Below, in pieces: positions 1 to 6,623 of a stretch of DNA of 7,329 nucleotides. Location: contig JANLHA010000309.1 of assembly GCA_024653845.1 (NCBI GenBank), positions 1 to 7,329 of the forward strand, in the 5' to 3' direction. The notes below the pieces were generated by a model. The model was not told the DNA's origin. It saw only the letters and a program-made list of their open reading frames with translations, and searched no databases. Origin of the DNA: Candidatus Omnitrophota bacterium (GTDB taxonomy: Bacteria > Omnitrophota > Gorgyraeia > Zapsychrales > JANLHA01). The position numbers and the translations under genes were made by a program. Every line of letters starts with the position of its first letter. The stretch's first letter is position 1.

Positions 1-779
1 TGGTTCCATTGATCAAGATATTTCAATTTGGCCAACAAGACAACCGCTTGGATCGTATCTAGACGAGAATTATATCCCTTCACTTTATGTTCATACCGAC
101 CTTCTCGTCCATAATCACGCAATGACCTCACTTTTTCATAAACTTTCGGATCATCGGTCACCACAATTCCCGCATCGCCAAATGCGCCCAAGCCCTTCGT
201 CGGATAAAAACTGAAACACGCCACATCCCCCAAAGATCCCGCCCTTTTGCCCTGATAAGTTGCCCCATGCGCCTGCGCGGCATCTTCGATAATTTTCAAG
301 CCATGTTCACGCGCAATGTCGAGAATCTCTTTCATATTCGCGGTCTGACCATAAATGTGAACGGGAATGATCGCTTTTGTGCGCTTCGTGATCGCTTTTT
401 TCAACTTGATCGGATCAATGTTATATGTTTCCTCTTCAATGTCAACGAACACCGGCTGTGCGCCGGTGTAAGAAACACACAAAGCCGTTGCAATAAATGT
501 GTGCGTCGGCAGAATCACTTCATCGCCTGGACCAATTTCCAAAGCCGCCACCGCCAAATAAAGCGCATCTGTTCCGGAATTGACACCCACGCCATATTGC
601 ACACCACAATATCGCGCGAATTGAGCTTCCAATTCTTGGACTTCTTTCCCAAGCACAAAATCTCCCCGTCGGAAAACCTTTTTCATTCCGGCATCAACTT
701 CGTCTTTGATCACTTCGTATTGTTCAGAAAAATCCAAGAATGGAATTGGGGTCACTTCGGCTTGGGTGTTACTAACCAT
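1..779 (-). CDS. DegT/DnrJ/EryC1/StrS-family sugar aminotransferase, Lys-type (3' end cut by window edge)
   Basis: PLP-dependent enzyme that would transfer an amino group, usually from glutamate, to a keto-group of a nucleotide-linked deoxysugar in the cytoplasm. The frame is open from the ATG at 777-779 to the edge and gives 259 residues; full-length relatives have about 360-400. Visible family motifs are IPFLDF near residue 12, the cofactor-phosphate loop NSGTDALYLA (67-76), PTHTFIATA (91-99), EDAAQAHGA with the pyridine-contacting Asp166, and FSFYPTKGLG with the Schiff-base Lys195 (codon 195-197), followed by GYNSRLDTIQA. This pattern resembles 3-amino-sugar synthases of the QdtB/FdtB/DesV type, but substrate and nucleotide cannot be fixed. 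The start is supported by an AAGGAG site seven bases upstream. It overlaps the GT9 stop by eight bases, so it is probably translationally coupled and the last visible gene of the operon. The family call is firm; the substrate is unknown. Confidence 0.95.
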   Translation of the reverse strand, partial: MVSNTQAEVTPIPFLDFSEQYEVIKDEVDAGMKKVFRRGDFVLGKEVQELEAQFARYCGVQYGVGVNSGTDALYLAVAALEIGPGDEVILPTHTFIATALCVSYTGAQPVFVDIEEETYNIDPIKLKKAITKRTKAIIPVHIYGQTANMKEILDIAREHGLKIIEDAAQAHGATYQGKRAGSLGDVACFSFYPTKGLGAFGDAGIVVTDDPKVYEKVRSLRDYGREGRYEHKVKGYNSRLDTIQAVVLLAKLKYLDQWN

Positions 780-1860
780 GAAAAATCTCCTTCACTTGTT
801 TATAAACGTCATCAACACTCAAACGCGTTAAACAACTGATATGATCACACGCCGCTCGTCGGAAATTTCGATAACAGGGCCGGCAAGCGACAGGATACGT
901 GGCCACGCGATGGTTGCCGACATTAAAAGGATCATAGGGGCCATACACTCGGTCATCGACGGGGCCAAAAATCGAAACGGTTTTTATGCCGACCGCGACC
1001 GCCATATGTAACGGTCCGCCATCATTGACAATCGCCAATTTACAATTTTTAAGGAGCGCTGCAGATTGCAAAATGGATGTTTTTCCACAAACCAATATCA
1101 CAGAATTCTGCATCAAGGAAGCCACCTCTTCACAGAGAGCAACTTCCTTAGAATCGCCCAACAGTATAACTTTTCCGCCATAATTTGCAATGATTTTGTC
1201 GGCGAGCGCAGCAAATTTGGGGGCTCCCCACCTTTTATATAAAGCATCCTTGCCCCAACTGGCGCCGCCACCCGGAACCAGCGCAATCACGCGTTCTTTT
1301 TCTGCAATTCCTTGTTCCACCAAATAAGTTCGTGCCCATTTTTGCTCTGGGTCCGGGATATGCAATTCTAAAGGAGAAAGCTCCACTTGAAGACCTAGCG
1401 GTCGCAGCAAATCAAGATAATATTCGACCACGTGGCGGGCTTCGTAACCTTTCAGAGAAATTTTCTTGGTTAAAAACCAACTGCGATTCTTATAATTGAA
1501 TCCTATGCGCTTCTGGATTCCAGCCAGAGCTGTCAAAAAATTCATTCCGCTATTGAGAGACAAATCAATGACCATATCATAGCGATCGGCCTTGATGGTT
1601 CTCAGAAGACCTTGCCATTTTTGCAAGAACTGGATTCTGGATTGACGATAAACAGCAACGAAATCATCACGATCGTAAACCATTACCCGATCAATGAGCG
1701 GGTGAGCCTTCAACATCGGTGCGGTCCGAGTGTTAGCTAGATACCCAATAAAAGAATCAGGAAAATTTTGTTTGAGATTGCGAATCAAAGGTGTTGTGAA
1801 CAACACATCGCCGATGCCGAAAGGATTGATAAGAAGAATACGTTGAGGGGAATGAGCCAT
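772..1860 (-). CDS. GT9-family glycosyltransferase (ADP-heptose:LPS heptosyltransferase-like)
   Basis: GT-B fold glycosyltransferase of the heptosyltransferase family (WaaC/WaaF/RfaQ group), which moves a sugar, classically heptose from ADP-heptose, onto LPS core at the cytoplasmic face of the inner membrane. With the ATG at 1858-1860 it has 362 residues, a normal length. The N-terminal domain opens with a beta strand and GIGDVLFTTP (15-24), whose Asp18 matches the conserved N-terminal Asp of the family. The C-terminal domain has VPGGGASWGKD (195-205), a GGKVILLGD strand (228-236), VNDGGPLHMA (278-287) and SIFGP (296-300), the donor-binding side. Four cysteines (326, 329, 338, 343) form a C-x2-C-x8-C-x4-C cluster near the end. 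The start codon shares one base with the ManC stop (TGATG); a TTG one codon earlier is possible but less likely. The ribosome-binding site is weak, which fits coupling to manC. The true sugar donor is not established. Confidence 0.93.
   Translation of the reverse strand: MAHSPQRILLINPFGIGDVLFTTPLIRNLKQNFPDSFIGYLANTRTAPMLKAHPLIDRVMVYDRDDFVAVYRQSRIQFLQKWQGLLRTIKADRYDMVIDLSLNSGMNFLTALAGIQKRIGFNYKNRSWFLTKKISLKGYEARHVVEYYLDLLRPLGLQVELSPLELHIPDPEQKWARTYLVEQGIAEKERVIALVPGGGASWGKDALYKRWGAPKFAALADKIIANYGGKVILLGDSKEVALCEEVASLMQNSVILVCGKTSILQSAALLKNCKLAIVNDGGPLHMAVAVGIKTVSIFGPVDDRVYGPYDPFNVGNHRVATYPVACRPCYRNFRRAACDHISCLTRLSVDDVYKQVKEIFHG
787..792 (-). promoter_or_regulatory. Ribosome-binding site of the Lys-type aminotransferase
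   Basis: The minus strand reads AAGGAG, seven bases before the ATG at 777-779, and lies inside the last codons of the GT9 gene. It fixes the start of the downstream aminotransferase and shows that the gene has its own strong initiation signal despite the overlap. Confidence 0.8.
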
Positions 1861-2927
1861 CAAACTTTTCGTGTTCCACTTTTTTTGAGTTGTTGAACAA
1901 TTTGCTTAACTTCTTGGGAGAATTCTCGACGACATACAAGAAGAACATCACCGATATCAATGACAATGAGGTCTTCTAGCCCCACGGTAGCCACGAGACG
2001 TCCTTGGGCGTGAATCATCGTATTCTTACAATTGAGCGAAATCACTTTTCCTTTATGAACATTTCCCTCTCGATCTTTTTCTAGGATTTCATAGAGTGCT
2101 TCCCAGCTGCCCACATCCGACCACCCAATTTTACCAGCAGGAACAGCAACGACGTCACTCGCCTTCTCCAGAATCCCATAGTCGATCGAAATGCTTGGAA
2201 AACTCTTCCAAATTTTTTGTACGTAAGACTGGTCATGACCAACTTGCAACCCTTTATAGATTTGCGGAAGATTTTTTTTAAATTCAGGAAGAATCACAGA
2301 ACTTTTCCAAACGAACATTCCGCTATTCCAAAGATAATTCTTCGATTTAAGAAATTTTTTAGCTTTTTCAAGAGAAGGCTTCTCAATGAATTTTTCCACA
2401 CGACAAATTTTTCTCTTCCCTTGACGAACAGCTCGAGTTTCCAGATATCCATATCCTGTCTCTGGGCGTGTCGGAACGATTCCCATCGTCACCAAATGCC
2501 CCTTACGTGCTAGATCATTCGCCTGCACCAAGCATTTCCAAAATTCGACACGATTCAAAATCACATGATCCGACGGTAAAACGGCCATCACGGCCTCTGG
2601 ATCCCGATCCTGAATCACTGCCGCGGCCCAACAAACCGCAGGCGCCGTATTTTTCCCCGAAGGTTCTAATAAAATATTCTTTCGTGGGATTCCAAAACCT
2701 TTCGTGTGTTGCTGGATTTTTTTCAAATGAGCTGCATTCGTCACAATATAAATGTGATCACCAGAAACCGGCGGAGAAACCCGTGCAACAGTCTGATACA
2801 AAAGCGACTGTTCTCCGACGATATTTAGAAATTGTTTCGGGTGATCTTCCCGACTCATCGGCCAAAAACGTGTGCCGCTGCCGCCAGCAAGGATGACGAT
2901 ATAAAAATTCTTCTGCTTTAAATCCAT
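1860..2927 (-). CDS. manC: Mannose-1-phosphate guanylyltransferase (GDP-mannose pyrophosphorylase)
   Basis: Makes GDP-mannose and pyrophosphate from mannose-1-phosphate and GTP. GDP-mannose feeds mannose residues and GDP-linked deoxysugars of surface glycans. From the ATG at 2925-2927 the product has 355 residues, the size of the monofunctional form: there is no C-terminal phosphomannose-isomerase cupin domain. Motifs in order: the nucleotidyltransferase signature ILAGGSGTRFWP (12-23) continuing to HPKQFL with Lys31, LPSDH (117-121, likely metal-binding Asp120), ETGYGY (156-161), VEKFIEKP (177-184), WNSGMF (200-205), SIDYGILEKA (247-256) and GWSDVGSW (268-275, second likely metal Asp271). The rest is the short beta-helical tail. 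An in-frame ATG 13 codons upstream (2964-2966) lies upstream of the predicted transcription start and has no ribosome-binding site, whereas this ATG follows purine-rich AAAAGAGAGTGAG. The gene starts its own sub-operon with the GT9 and aminotransferase genes. Confidence 0.97.
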   Translation of the reverse strand: MDLKQKNFYIVILAGGSGTRFWPMSREDHPKQFLNIVGEQSLLYQTVARVSPPVSGDHIYIVTNAAHLKKIQQHTKGFGIPRKNILLEPSGKNTAPAVCWAAAVIQDRDPEAVMAVLPSDHVILNRVEFWKCLVQANDLARKGHLVTMGIVPTRPETGYGYLETRAVRQGKRKICRVEKFIEKPSLEKAKKFLKSKNYLWNSGMFVWKSSVILPEFKKNLPQIYKGLQVGHDQSYVQKIWKSFPSISIDYGILEKASDVVAVPAGKIGWSDVGSWEALYEILEKDREGNVHKGKVISLNCKNTMIHAQGRLVATVGLEDLIVIDIGDVLLVCRREFSQEVKQIVQQLKKSGTRKV

Positions 2928-2949
2928 CTCACTCTCTTTTCTATGCAGA

Positions 2950-2987
2950 TGATGTGGTTTGTCCATCCAGAATATCTGACCACATCA
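2950..2987. promoter_or_regulatory. 9-bp dyad overlapping the manC promoter, candidate operator
   Basis: TGATGTGGT (2950-2958) is repeated as its exact complement ACCACATCA (2979-2987), with 20 bases between. One arm lies in the -35/-10 spacer and the other just after the predicted start point, so the pair brackets the -10 box. The interval also holds the near-palindrome CAGAATATCTG (2968-2978), which covers the -10 itself. This placement suits a repressor site or a 5' leader structure. It is not followed by a T-run, so it is not an intrinsic terminator. No regulator can be named. Confidence 0.4.
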
Positions 2988-2997
2988 AGGTTGTCAA
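2969..2997 (-). promoter_or_regulatory. Predicted sigma70-type promoter of manC
   Basis: On the minus strand there is a perfect -35 TTGACA (2992-2997), a 17-base spacer and a -10 TATTCT (2969-2974, four of six consensus bases). Transcription would start near 2961-2962, leaving a leader of about 35 bases before the manC ATG at 2927. The promoter sits in the 89-bp gap after the secreted-protein gene, one of only two non-overlapping junctions in the window. It would let manC, GT9 and the aminotransferase be transcribed apart from the upstream genes. Confidence 0.6.
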
Positions 2998-3016
2998 ACA
3001 TTGCTATTTCCCTTCC

Positions 3017-4585
3017 TTATTTCTCCAGCACAAGCGGATTCACTCCCTCATCCACCAACAACACCCAACATGTCGAAGCCAAACTTAAAACTTCAGGATC
3101 GTGTGAAAACCAGCCAAAAGGAATCCAGCCTCTTCGCGAAGAATATGAATATGCACTTTCGTCCTCATCAACTTGATAACGATATTTCTCCATAGCTTGG
3201 CGCATCGAATCTCGATCTTTGTGAATTTCTTTGACCAATTGTGGTTGAGATGTTCGATAATGATCCCTCAACATATCCAAAGCCAAAAGCGAGGCGGCCG
3301 TCCACTCCAGTGAAATGCGATCATGCTCTTGAGTATATCCCAATCCCAGCAAAATTCCCCGCTCAAAAACTCCACTCTTTTTCTTTGTGGCTTGCCAAAT
3401 TTTAAGTGGCGCGCCACCACCAAACCATCTTTCGAGCCGACTAGGGCCAATCACCATCAACGCTAAATATTGAACATCTGTTGCAAAATATTTTTGATTC
3501 GGCTGCCACTTTCCATCCGTGAAGTGCATCCCCTGGTCAAGAACATTTTCTTTCTCATTCCACACGTCACGCAAATACCCCTCGATTCTTTCCATAGCCT
3601 GTTGATATTCGATCTTTCTCGTGATGCGATAAAGCATTCGAAATGCCGCATGCCACGACAATGTATTTTCTGTTGAAATTTCATAATAGTGCCAAGAATA
3701 TTTCTCAGGTGGAGGCTGTTTTCCTAAAACCAATTCCACAATTTTTGAGCCTGACAAATCCGGCAATAACGTCAACCGCTCTTCGTGAGTAATGGTCAAC
3801 TGACCATTTTCATCGACATAAGGATTATAAAAAGTCCCCAACGGAGCCATACGAATGCCCCCATTCTCAGCTTGCAGAATCATGGCTGCACGCGCGAGCT
3901 CTTCAGCCAATTTCAATTCAATCGTATTGCGAGGGGCAACGTACTCTCCACGATTCAAATTAAAATATTTTTGGTGATAAAGATGCAGCGCTCCAATGAC
4001 CACCCATGCATTCTCACCAGCAATCGGCTTCCAGTCTTCCCAATGAAGCTGATCTCCGTTCGGGAATCCATCAAGATGAGTCTTTTCATCAAGGGGATCT
4101 GACGCTTGGTAGCGACCATTGGCATTGAGAATTCTAAAAATGAATCCTCGTTGGCCTTTTTGAGAAAGATGAGAAGACACCCGCATCGGATCGGCCATAT
4201 CATAAATGTATGGCTGATCAGGATAACCCGCACGCACATTGCTCAAATCACCTAAGTGACCGTCCCAATAGATTTTCGTCGGAGTCTCAGCAAGCTTCAG
4301 ATCTGTCTTTTGCCCAAGTCGCGTTAAAACAATTTGCCACAGGGCAGCATCATAAATCACAATTCCTTCACGTACAATGTGGCGTTCAATAATTCCTTCC
4401 ACGTGATCGACCTGGCCCATCTCTTTATATAGATCTTGCCGATCATTCGGAATCTGGAAGCTGAATGGCATTTGGGTTTTGAAACTGCGATTTTCACGGA
4501 TCCAATTGAGAAGGCGAGAATCCGAAGCCTGAGATGAAGTGCTAGCAAGAAAGACAAGAATAACTGCTAAATAAAAATTTCTCAT
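3017..4585 (-). CDS. Secreted protein resembling (alpha/alpha)-toroid glycosidases; unrecognised family
   Basis: 522 residues with a clear Sec signal peptide: MRN, a hydrophobic stretch (about 4-14), then a Ser/Ala-rich region ending SSQA, with likely cleavage after Ala20. There is no lipobox cysteine and no second membrane segment, so the mature protein should be periplasmic or exported. The mature part is Trp- and Tyr-rich, with repeated helix-type segments typical of six-hairpin toroid carbohydrate enzymes: YDAALWQIVL (78-87), GENAWVVIGALHLY (190-203), TENTLSWHAAFRMLYR (305-320), TDVQYLALMVIG (369-380), EWTAASLLALDML (427-439) and PFGWFSHDPEVLSLASTCW (489-507). Acidic residues in these segments (Asp79, Glu191, Glu306, Asp370, Glu427, Asp496) are candidates for catalysis, but no family signature is certain. 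The start overlaps the GT2 stop by four bases (ATGA), which ties it to the glycosyltransferase genes. Glycan trimming, a lyase role or a non-catalytic role are all possible; the function is inferred from fold-like features and context only. Confidence 0.9.
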   Translation of the reverse strand: MRNFYLAVILVFLASTSSQASDSRLLNWIRENRSFKTQMPFSFQIPNDRQDLYKEMGQVDHVEGIIERHIVREGIVIYDAALWQIVLTRLGQKTDLKLAETPTKIYWDGHLGDLSNVRAGYPDQPYIYDMADPMRVSSHLSQKGQRGFIFRILNANGRYQASDPLDEKTHLDGFPNGDQLHWEDWKPIAGENAWVVIGALHLYHQKYFNLNRGEYVAPRNTIELKLAEELARAAMILQAENGGIRMAPLGTFYNPYVDENGQLTITHEERLTLLPDLSGSKIVELVLGKQPPPEKYSWHYYEISTENTLSWHAAFRMLYRITRKIEYQQAMERIEGYLRDVWNEKENVLDQGMHFTDGKWQPNQKYFATDVQYLALMVIGPSRLERWFGGGAPLKIWQATKKKSGVFERGILLGLGYTQEHDRISLEWTAASLLALDMLRDHYRTSQPQLVKEIHKDRDSMRQAMEKYRYQVDEDESAYSYSSRRGWIPFGWFSHDPEVLSLASTCWVLLVDEGVNPLVLEK

Positions 4586-5475
4586 GGCTTTGGAATCGTT
4601 TCTTCAATTGGCCTTTTAACACGTCGACTGGTTTTGCAGCGCACATGAAATACTTGAAAAGGATGCCACCAATATTTCTTCTTAATCACCATTTGATCTT
4701 CCAAACTCAAACGGTGTTCTGCAATTCTCTGAGCCATGACTGTGGGATGTGTTCCGAAATAAGGCGGGAAACGATTCAGATCGCCATAAGAATATTTCTG
4801 ATTTCTCTCATCATCCTGCAACTTTACAAAACCAATATTCTCCGCATTCCGTCGACGATCAGCCATGACCTCTTGCGGATGAACCCAGCCATAATGATAC
4901 AAAAGGCATCCTGTATTTTTGCGCCTCAATGGCTGGCCGTCCTTTCTGCGAAAACCCCACGCATCCCCCTCGGACTCAATCTCGCCATTATTGCGAACGA
5001 TGCGGTCCTGCTTCTGGAACCATCCGTGATCGACCCGATAACGATAATAACTTCCATAAAAATGCATCCATTTGAAACGAAAGACTTCCACTTCTTTGTT
5101 ATCACGATTTCGCTCCATCATCCGTCGTAAACGAGGCAAGTCTTCTTCATGGATCATTTCATCCGACTGGAGATAAAATGCCCATGTCCCCCGGCATTCT
5201 TTGAGCGCGATGTTCGTCTGATACGAAAGCACTTCCTTCCCCATCGAAAAATCCCAAACATTTTGAATGATTCGAATCTTGGGGCTCTTCAAAGATTCGA
5301 TGAGCTCCAAAGTTCCATCTTCTGAGTCTCCAACATTGACGACAAACTCATCACAGATCGGCAAAATCGACCGGATAGACTCGAGGAGAGGATAATTGTA
5401 CTTGATGGCGTTACGGGCGATGGTAAAACCACTGACGAGCATGGGCGATGAAGGAGCCGGACGACCGGTTAACAA
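4582..5475 (-). CDS. GT2-type glycosyltransferase (GT-A fold), TTG start
   Basis: 297-residue cytoplasmic glycosyltransferase. Family 2 enzymes are normally inverting and metal-dependent and use nucleotide sugars. The N-terminal Rossmann-like half shows VSGFTIARNA (14-23), the strand and turn CDEFVVNVGDSEDGT (41-55) with Asp50/Asp53 in the donor-binding region, and LQSDEMI (102-108), where Ser-Asp-Glu takes the place of the usual DXD/DADE metal motif. Downstream are HGWFQKQDRIVRN (150-162) and YHYGWVHP (193-200), a layout common in family-2 enzymes whose acceptor half follows the metal motif. There is no transmembrane segment; the C-terminus is basic. The start is TTG at 5473-5475, chosen because a perfect AGGAGG lies seven bases upstream; the first ATG (5440-5442) has no such site. 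It overlaps the GT4 stop by seven bases (TTGTTAA) and its stop overlaps the next start by four. Donor and acceptor are unknown. Confidence 0.92.
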   Translation of the reverse strand: MLTGRPAPSSPMLVSGFTIARNAIKYNYPLLESIRSILPICDEFVVNVGDSEDGTLELIESLKSPKIRIIQNVWDFSMGKEVLSYQTNIALKECRGTWAFYLQSDEMIHEEDLPRLRRMMERNRDNKEVEVFRFKWMHFYGSYYRYRVDHGWFQKQDRIVRNNGEIESEGDAWGFRRKDGQPLRRKNTGCLLYHYGWVHPQEVMADRRRNAENIGFVKLQDDERNQKYSYGDLNRFPPYFGTHPTVMAQRIAEHRLSLEDQMVIKKKYWWHPFQVFHVRCKTSRRVKRPIEETIPKP

Positions 5476-6581
5476 AAAAAAGCCTCCTGATAAACCTTTA
5501 ATGTTTGTTCGGCAGTTTTACGAAAAGAAAAATCTTGTGCGCGCTTGAGACCCCTTGCCTTTAACTTAAGACGAAAATTTTGATCATCGAGAATCTGAGC
5601 CATCGCGTTTCGCATGGCCTCAGGATCATAGGGGTTCACAATCGAAGCGGCATCGGCAGCAATCTCCGGGCATGAAGAGACGTTAGATGTCACTACGGGA
5701 GCACCACAACTGAAGGCCTCGATGATGGGGAATCCAAATCCTTCATAAAAAGAAGGGAAAACAAAGGCTTCCGTCAGGTTATACAAATATCTTAAGAGCT
5801 CGTCGGAAACATACCCAGGGAAAACGATCTCATCCTTCAACTTGAGAGTTTCAATGGCTTGATTAAAGCCCTCCAACATCCATCCCTTCATTCCCACAAT
5901 GACTAACTTTCCCTTGAATTGATTCTTACGCTTCAGCTCTGAAAAAGCCAAAAGCAAATTCTGCAAATTCTTTCGCGGCTCAATGGTCCCCACAAAAAGA
6001 ATGAATGGGTCCCCGATCCCCTTTTTCTTCAAAAATTCTTTCGCCTGCTGACGCGCATCCTCTTCCAGCGGATAAAAAACATTTTTATCCACCCCCTGAT
6101 AGACCATGCTCAAGCGCTCATTCTCGACGGTAAAATACTGACGCAAATCTTTCATCGTGTTTTGAGAACAACAAATGATTTTATGCGCCTTTTTGGTAAT
6201 TTCCTGGAGTTGTTTTTCCGTAATTTCACAGGTTTGCTGTGTGTGTCCTTGCGGATACATCTTGTAAACAAGGTCATGCACAGTCACCACGATTTTGGCA
6301 TGTTCAATATTGATAAAGTCGGGGCTCGGCGAATGATAAACATCCACAGACTGCAAGGTCTGCGCAATCCCGCGGCCCAACCAATCCACTTTGACATGAA
6401 AATTTTTAGCGGCAATTCGCGGGACTTGCCGCTTAAAATCAAAATATTTTTTCTGAGCATACAACCAATATTCGTGCTTCTCGTCAATCTCGCTCAATGA
6501 CTGAACAAGATTGTAGGCATACCTCCCAATCCCGGCGTAATTGTGTTTTAAAAATGAACGGCAATTGATCGCGATGCGCAT
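5469..6581 (-). CDS. GT4-type retaining glycosyltransferase (mannosyltransferase-like)
   Basis: 370-residue GT-B glycosyltransferase, full length for GT4 enzymes, which use nucleotide sugars such as GDP-mannose to extend lipid-linked or LPS glycans in the cytoplasm. The N-terminal acceptor domain shows MRIAINCRSF, the glycine loop AGIGRY (16-21), VYHSPSPDF (81-89) and TVHDLVYKMYP (100-110) with the conserved His102. The C-terminal donor domain shows FVGTIEPRKNLQNLL (196-210) with phosphate-binding Arg203/Lys204, a KGKLVIVG strand (223-230), FPGYVSDELL (254-263) and the EX7E signature EGFGFPIIE (Glu280, Glu288) followed by GAPVVTSNVSSCPEIA. The motif set resembles WbpY/MtfB-type mannosyltransferases, which fits manC nearby, but the sugar is inferred. 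The ATG at 6579-6581 has no Shine-Dalgarno; an extended -10 box sits right before it, so a leaderless mRNA is possible. The gene ends in Phe-Phe-Cys encoded by a run of eight T. Confidence 0.95.
   Translation of the reverse strand: MRIAINCRSFLKHNYAGIGRYAYNLVQSLSEIDEKHEYWLYAQKKYFDFKRQVPRIAAKNFHVKVDWLGRGIAQTLQSVDVYHSPSPDFINIEHAKIVVTVHDLVYKMYPQGHTQQTCEITEKQLQEITKKAHKIICCSQNTMKDLRQYFTVENERLSMVYQGVDKNVFYPLEEDARQQAKEFLKKKGIGDPFILFVGTIEPRKNLQNLLLAFSELKRKNQFKGKLVIVGMKGWMLEGFNQAIETLKLKDEIVFPGYVSDELLRYLYNLTEAFVFPSFYEGFGFPIIEAFSCGAPVVTSNVSSCPEIAADAASIVNPYDPEAMRNAMAQILDDQNFRLKLKARGLKRAQDFSFRKTAEQTLKVYQEAFFC
5483..5488 (-). promoter_or_regulatory. Ribosome-binding site deciding the TTG start of the GT2 gene
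   Basis: The minus strand reads AGGAGG, then C and a run of eight T (5474-5481) whose last two bases belong to the TTG codon. Seven bases separate the site from TTG. It lies within the final codons of the GT4 gene, so initiation there would be coupled to GT4 termination. Confidence 0.8.
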
Positions 6582-6587
6582 AATTTT

Positions 6588-6596
6588 ATAATATCA
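6588..6596 (-). promoter_or_regulatory. Extended -10 box for the GT4 gene, possible leaderless start
   Basis: The minus strand reads TGATATTAT, which fits the extended -10 pattern TGnTATnnT. Six bases (AAAATT) separate it from the ATG at 6579-6581, so the usual start point would fall on the A of the ATG itself. No ribosome-binding site precedes this ATG and no convincing -35 lies 16-18 bases upstream. Short AT-rich boxes occur by chance, so this is tentative. Confidence 0.35.
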
Positions 6597-6599
6597 GCG

Positions 6600-6611
6600 G
6601 GTCCTAGGACC
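6600..6611. promoter_or_regulatory. 12-bp perfect palindrome next to the GT4 promoter, candidate operator
   Basis: GGTCCTAGGACC is fully self-complementary and is flanked by GCG on both sides. It lies directly upstream of the extended -10 box (6588-6596), where the -10/-35 spacer would be. A second, 8-bp palindrome TTGATCAA (6615-6622) follows three bases away. Such spacing would suit binding by a dimeric regulator, but nothing identifies one. Confidence 0.3.
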
Positions 6612-6623
6612 GCGTTGATCAAT

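Noticed and set aside
267..839. Plus-strand open frame of 190 codons opposite the aminotransferase and GT9 end
   Set aside because: It is antisense to two strongly supported genes, spans their junction and shows no recognisable domain; it is a frame shadow.
1858..1863. TTG one codon upstream of the GT9 ATG
   Set aside because: ATG is the stronger codon, forms a standard TGATG stop/start with manC, and TTG has no better ribosome-binding site.
2928..2966. Longer manC start at the ATG 2964-2966 (13 extra residues)
   Set aside because: The extra residues are His/Lys-rich and unlike the family, no ribosome-binding site precedes them, and the predicted transcript begins downstream of that ATG.
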